From positions 1 to 64,000 of the forward strand of contig CAZDOO010000011.1 of NCBI GenBank assembly GCA_964507045.1: 64,000 nucleotides of DNA. The letters are read 5' to 3'. Position 1 is the stretch's first letter, and every line of letters starts with the position of its first letter. A program made the position numbers and the translations under genes. The notes under the pieces are model-generated. The model had not been told where the DNA came from. It saw only the letters and a list, made by a program, of their open reading frames with translations, and did no database searches. Source of the DNA: UBA8199 sp964507045. GTDB taxonomy: Bacteria > Verrucomicrobiota > Verrucomicrobiia > Limisphaerales > UBA8199. Positions 60,811 through 64,000 of the stretch are shown here, in pieces.

Positions 60811-60939
60811 AGCCTGTTTAACAAACCAGACTGGGGAGGGCGAGCGTCCTCGCGAGCCCTGACTTCGGTCCCTTCCCCCAGAACATTTGGGCTCGCGAGG
60901 ACGCTCGCCCTCCCCAATAGGCATTTTCAAACAGGCACT
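60811..60939. repeat. Family B element, copy 2
   Basis: 28-bp perfect arms, 60832-60859 (TGGGGAGGGCGAGCGTCCTC...) and 60889-60916, enclosed by an outer GCCTGTTT/AAACAGGC pair (60812 and about 60932). The interior CCCTGACTTCGG and ACATTTGGGCTCG are shared with 50571-50668. Confidence 0.92.
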
Positions 60940-61064
60940 AATAGATCGCCGCAAAGCCGGGGCGGCACCGCGGCCCTGAGATGGCCGGGGGACCGTATCA
61001 GGCGCGGCGCAGCACCCATTCCCCCTGCCAGCAAGTTTCACTCTAAATCCCATACGGCGATACT

Positions 61065-64000
61065 ATGAAGAAGATCCTCTCCCCACTCGGCCTGTTCCTG
61101 TTCATGACGGCGGCATACGCGGCGACGAATCCTCCGGCCGCCACGATCACGCTCACTGACTTCAAGCTGGTCGGCGACCTGAGCGGCGACCAGGCCTCCT
61201 TCACCCTCACGGCGACCGCGCAGGTCGAGGACGCCAGGGGCGGCACGCTCGATCTGCTCTCCGGCGCGGTCGCGCTCACCGACGCGCCGGCGCAGCCGCA
61301 GTGGCGCATCCGGGTGGAGGGGAACCGTTACGTGGCCGTGTTCGACCACGGCGGCAAGTTCCCGCTCCAGCTCAAGTTCACCGCCGCTGTCCGCCGCAAC
61401 GAGCCCTGGAAGGCGGTAGAGTTCCGCGTCGCGCCGAGCCTGCTGCAGCCGCTGGTGTTGCGGGGGCTGGGCGCCGATGCGCAGTTCGAGTTTCCCGGCG
61501 CGGCCCGGTTTGAGCGCAAGGGCGCCGACTTCACCAGCTACCTGCCGTCGGACGGCGCGGTGAAGCTGGCGTGGAAAGAGGCGCGGACGGCGGCCGAGGG
61601 CAAGCTGTTCTATGCCGCCGAGATGCTCGCGCAGATCAGTGTCAGCCCCGGCCTGATGCGGCAGGTGGCGCTGGTGGACTTCAAAGTGATGCAAGGCGAG
61701 GTGAGCCGCGTGTCGCTGCTCCTGCGCGGCGCGGGCGAAGTCACGCGGGTGCAGGGCGACCAGGTGCTGGCGTGGAATGTGGAGCCCGCCATTGGCGGGA
61801 GCGCGGACATTCCTGTCCGCCAGGAGGGCAAGAGCGGGGAAGCGGACAAGAATGTCCGCGCTCCCGGGGAACGCCGGCTCATCCTGCAGTTGAACCAGCC
61901 CCAGAAAGACCAGTTCTCCGTGCAGGTGCAGATGCAGACCCCGCTGGGCGCGTTCCCGCAGGCGGCGGACGCGGTGCGGTTGCGGCCCGAAGGCGCAACG
62001 CGCTTTGCCGGCTGCTACCGCATCGTCAACGAGGGCGCGGTGCGGCTCGAAGTCGTGCAGGCCAGCGGGCTGTCGCAGATATCGCCTGAGCAGTTTCCCG
62101 AGAGCGACGCCACCCGCGCGGCGCTGCGCGCCACGGGCAGCCAGCGGTTCGCCTACCGCTTCTCCGGCGGGGACTTCGCCCTGCGCATCCAGGCGGACCA
62201 AATCCAGCCCGAGCTGAGCGTGTCGCAAGTGCTCGCCTATCACCTGGGCGAGAGCGAGCTGGCCATAGACAGCGAGATCGAGCTGGACATCCGCGAAGCG
62301 CCGCTGCGCGAGCTGCTGTTGCGCGTGCCCCGGGGCTACGCCATCGCGCGCCTCAACGCCTCGGGCTTGAGCGATTACTTCCTGCGCGAGCCGGCCGGCC
62401 AGCCCGACAGCGAGTTGCGGCTGGTGTACGCGCAGCCGGTCTCGGGCCGGCAGGTGGTGCAGTTGCGCCTCGAATGCAACAAACCGCTCGACGAGCCGAC
62501 GTGGACCCTGCCCCGCCTCGAGGTTGTCAAAGCCAAGTCCGTCCGCGGCAACCTGGCGGTGGCGGCGGATGCGGGCTTTCGCCTGACCGCCGAGCGCACG
62601 CAGGGCCTGACGGAGATCGCCACCGCGTTCTTCCCGCGCAAGGTGCCCGGCATCCAGACCGCCTTCCGCCTGAGCGACCCGGCGTGGCAAGCCGCCCTGC
62701 GCGTCGAGCGCCTGCCGCAGACCGTGCAAGCCGACGCGCTCAACCTGTTCTCCATCGGCGAGGGCGTTGCCTACGGCAGCAGCCTGATCAACTACGTGGT
62801 TTCCGGCGCGCCGGTGTCGGCCTTCAAAGTCGAGTTGTCCGGCGAATACCCCAACGTCGAGTTCATCGGCAAAGACATCCGCAACTGGCAGAAGACCGGC
62901 GGCGGCTACGTCGTGCAACTGCACACGCCGGTCTCCGGCGCCTACACGCTGCTGGCGACCTACGAGCGGCCCTTCAAAGCCCAGGGCGAGACGCTCAGCT
63001 TCACCGGCGCGCGCCCGCTGGACGCGCAATCCGAGCAAGGCTACACGCTCATCATCAGCGCCTACCAGTTCCAGGTGAAGCCCGCCGCGGTCTCCTCCGG
63101 CCTGCTCCCGCTCGAAACCGGCGAAGTGCCGCCCGAATACCGGCTCTTCTTTGACGCGCCCCTCCTCGCCGCCTATCGTTACACCGTGCGCCCATTCGAC
63201 CTGCAGCTCGCGCTGACGCCGCTGGCGCAGGGCGACTCGCTCAGCCAGGTCGTGGACCGCGCGTCGCTCACCACGCGCATCTCCAAGGAAGGCCAGGTCC
63301 TGACCGATGTCCGCTACTTCGTGAAGAGCCGCGGCAACCCGCACTTCCGCCTCACGCTGCCGCCCGGCACACAACTCTGGTCCGCCGCCGTCAACGGCAC
63401 CGCCGTGGTGCCGGTGACCGACGCCCAGGCCAATCTCATCCCCCTGCCGCAGCATGCGGACCCCAATGCCGTCCTGACGCTCGACCTGAAACTGGCCGGG
63501 ACCAACGACCCGAAACTCGTCACCGTGGCCGCGCCCATCGTCAATGCGCCCGTGATGCTCGCCGAGTGGAAGCTGGAGCCCGACACGGGCCGGCGGCTGG
63601 TCTATCGCCACGGCTCGCTCACCCCGGCGGGCGGCATCCCCGATGTCTCCGGCTTTGCCGGGCTGGCGCGGATGTTCACCGGCAGCGCGAGCCGCCGCGC
63701 GTTCACCGCGTTGTTCGCCTGCCTGGGCTTGATGGCGCTCGCCCTGCTGATCTGGCGCGGGACAGTTCAAGCGAATCCCTGCCGGCTCAGCACCCGCCAT
63801 CTCTCGGGCCTTTTGCTCGGCTTGCTGGCGGTCGTGCTGGCTGCTGTTGCGTTCACCGGCCTGGTGGGCCAGGCGCAAGACCAGGCGCGCTCCGTGCCGC
63901 GTGACGTGACCTTGCTGGCCCCGGTCCAGCAAGCCGGCAGCACCTTGACCGTCGAGGTCGCCAACGTCGCGGACAAAACCTCGGTGCTGGCGCTGGCTCG
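61065..64000 (+). CDS. Large exported protein of unknown function, partial at right edge
   Basis: Starts at ATG 61065 with a signal peptide (KKILSPLGLFLFMTAAYAA) and stays open to the window end, at least 978 residues. It is a multidomain, beta-rich protein; near residue 880-920 are hydrophobic segments (AFTALFACLGLMALALLIWRG and LSGLLLGLLAVVLAAVAFTGL), so the C-terminal part is membrane-anchored and more follows. A family A REP pair (61797-61865) is read through in frame near residue 245-267, encoding ADIPVRQEG and ADKNVRAPG. It is downstream of the sigma and vWA genes and probably belongs to the same surface system. A long minus-strand frame covers the same region but is a shadow: third-position GC bias and the signal peptide favour the plus strand. 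Confidence 0.85.
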   Translation, partial: MKKILSPLGLFLFMTAAYAATNPPAATITLTDFKLVGDLSGDQASFTLTATAQVEDARGGTLDLLSGAVALTDAPAQPQWRIRVEGNRYVAVFDHGGKFPLQLKFTAAVRRNEPWKAVEFRVAPSLLQPLVLRGLGADAQFEFPGAARFERKGADFTSYLPSDGAVKLAWKEARTAAEGKLFYAAEMLAQISVSPGLMRQVALVDFKVMQGEVSRVSLLLRGAGEVTRVQGDQVLAWNVEPAIGGSADIPVRQEGKSGEADKNVRAPGERRLILQLNQPQKDQFSVQVQMQTPLGAFPQAADAVRLRPEGATRFAGCYRIVNEGAVRLEVVQASGLSQISPEQFPESDATRAALRATGSQRFAYRFSGGDFALRIQADQIQPELSVSQVLAYHLGESELAIDSEIELDIREAPLRELLLRVPRGYAIARLNASGLSDYFLREPAGQPDSELRLVYAQPVSGRQVVQLRLECNKPLDEPTWTLPRLEVVKAKSVRGNLAVAADAGFRLTAERTQGLTEIATAFFPRKVPGIQTAFRLSDPAWQAALRVERLPQTVQADALNLFSIGEGVAYGSSLINYVVSGAPVSAFKVELSGEYPNVEFIGKDIRNWQKTGGGYVVQLHTPVSGAYTLLATYERPFKAQGETLSFTGARPLDAQSEQGYTLIISAYQFQVKPAAVSSGLLPLETGEVPPEYRLFFDAPLLAAYRYTVRPFDLQLALTPLAQGDSLSQVVDRASLTTRISKEGQVLTDVRYFVKSRGNPHFRLTLPPGTQLWSAAVNGTAVVPVTDAQANLIPLPQHADPNAVLTLDLKLAGTNDPKLVTVAAPIVNAPVMLAEWKLEPDTGRRLVYRHGSLTPAGGIPDVSGFAGLARMFTGSASRRAFTALFACLGLMALALLIWRGTVQANPCRLSTRHLSGLLLGLLAVVLAAVAFTGLVGQAQDQARSVPRDVTLLAPVQQAGSTLTVEVANVADKTSVLALA
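61797..61865. repeat. Family A REP pair inside the last gene
   Basis: 61797-61821 (GGGAGCGCGGACATTCCTGT plus CCGCC) faces 61841-61865 (AGCGGACAAGAATGTCCGCG plus CTCCC), 19 bases between. Same design as the copy in recG. Confidence 0.92.

Noticed and set aside
61038..63932. Minus-strand open frame of 964 codons
   Set aside because: It mirrors the plus-strand gene starting at 61065, which has a signal peptide and membrane segments. The minus frame has the Gly/Arg/Ala/His-rich composition typical of antisense shadows of GC-rich genes and no motif.

Overview
The window looks like chromosomal DNA of a GC-rich member of the Verrucomicrobiota, probably of the Pedosphaera/Limisphaerales type. This is inferred from gene content: a short-tailed type IV prepilin-like protein with an FTLIEL leader, a DUF1549/DUF1553 + DUF1501 + PPC-domain operon, several Tat-exported Gfo/Idh/MocA and aldo-keto reductases, a very large secreted protein with autotransporter-associated beta-strand repeats, DUF2723/TPR and vWA/YfbK-like proteins. 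No rRNA, tRNA or CRISPR array was seen.

Layout. 0-4.7 kb: small zinc-ribbon protein, PmtA-like methyltransferase, prepilin-like protein, MFS transporter. 4.7-9.9 kb: NiFe-hydrogenase maturation genes hypF-hypC-hypD-hypE, without hypA, hypB or hydrogenase subunits in the window. 9.9-11.7 kb: a toxin-antitoxin pair (PIN toxin) bracketed by hypE and a second, diverged copy of the last 33 hypE codons, followed by a REP-associated (Y1) transposase. 11.7-14.5 kb: formylglycine-enzyme-like protein, then a repeat-rich stretch in which a small helix-turn-helix-like gene sits between two very long hairpins. 14.5-20 kb: PPC, DUF1501 and DUF1549/DUF1553 operon on the minus strand. 20-27.4 kb: DUF2723/TPR membrane protein and a TRAP transporter of the TatT type (lipoprotein, substrate-binding protein, fused QM permease). 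27.5-32.3 kb: AI-2E permease, DUF4239 protein, a second PIN toxin-antitoxin pair, two Tat-type proteins. 32.9-38.2 kb: a 1761-residue secreted Ig/beta-strand-repeat/FGE-domain protein. 38.4-50.2 kb: oxidoreductases, CoaB, RecG, a glycosidase-like protein, adenosine deaminase, superoxide dismutase, a radical SAM protein with a SPASM-like cluster in front of its core. 51-56.4 kb: glycosyltransferase, methyltransferase, TlpA-like thioredoxin, a decayed IS200-like element, a reprolysin-type metalloprotease. 57-64 kb: ECF sigma factor, a large vWA protein with an anti-sigma-like N-terminus and a prepilin-like membrane segment, and a large exported protein that runs off the right edge.

The most unusual property is the density and variety of palindromic repeats. 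At least three families occur: (A) REP-like hairpin pairs with a GGAGCG(C/G)GACATTC core, which also lie in frame inside recG and inside the last gene, with a cognate-looking RAYT transposase at 10.5-11.6 kb; (B) hairpins with GGGCGAGCGTCC(C/T)CGCGAG arms; and (C) exceptionally long, nearly perfect hairpins (33-45 bp arms, 1-3 nt loops), several with arms that are themselves tandem repeats. Other direct-repeat-like inserts are read through in frame in hypF, recG and the TRAP binding-protein gene.
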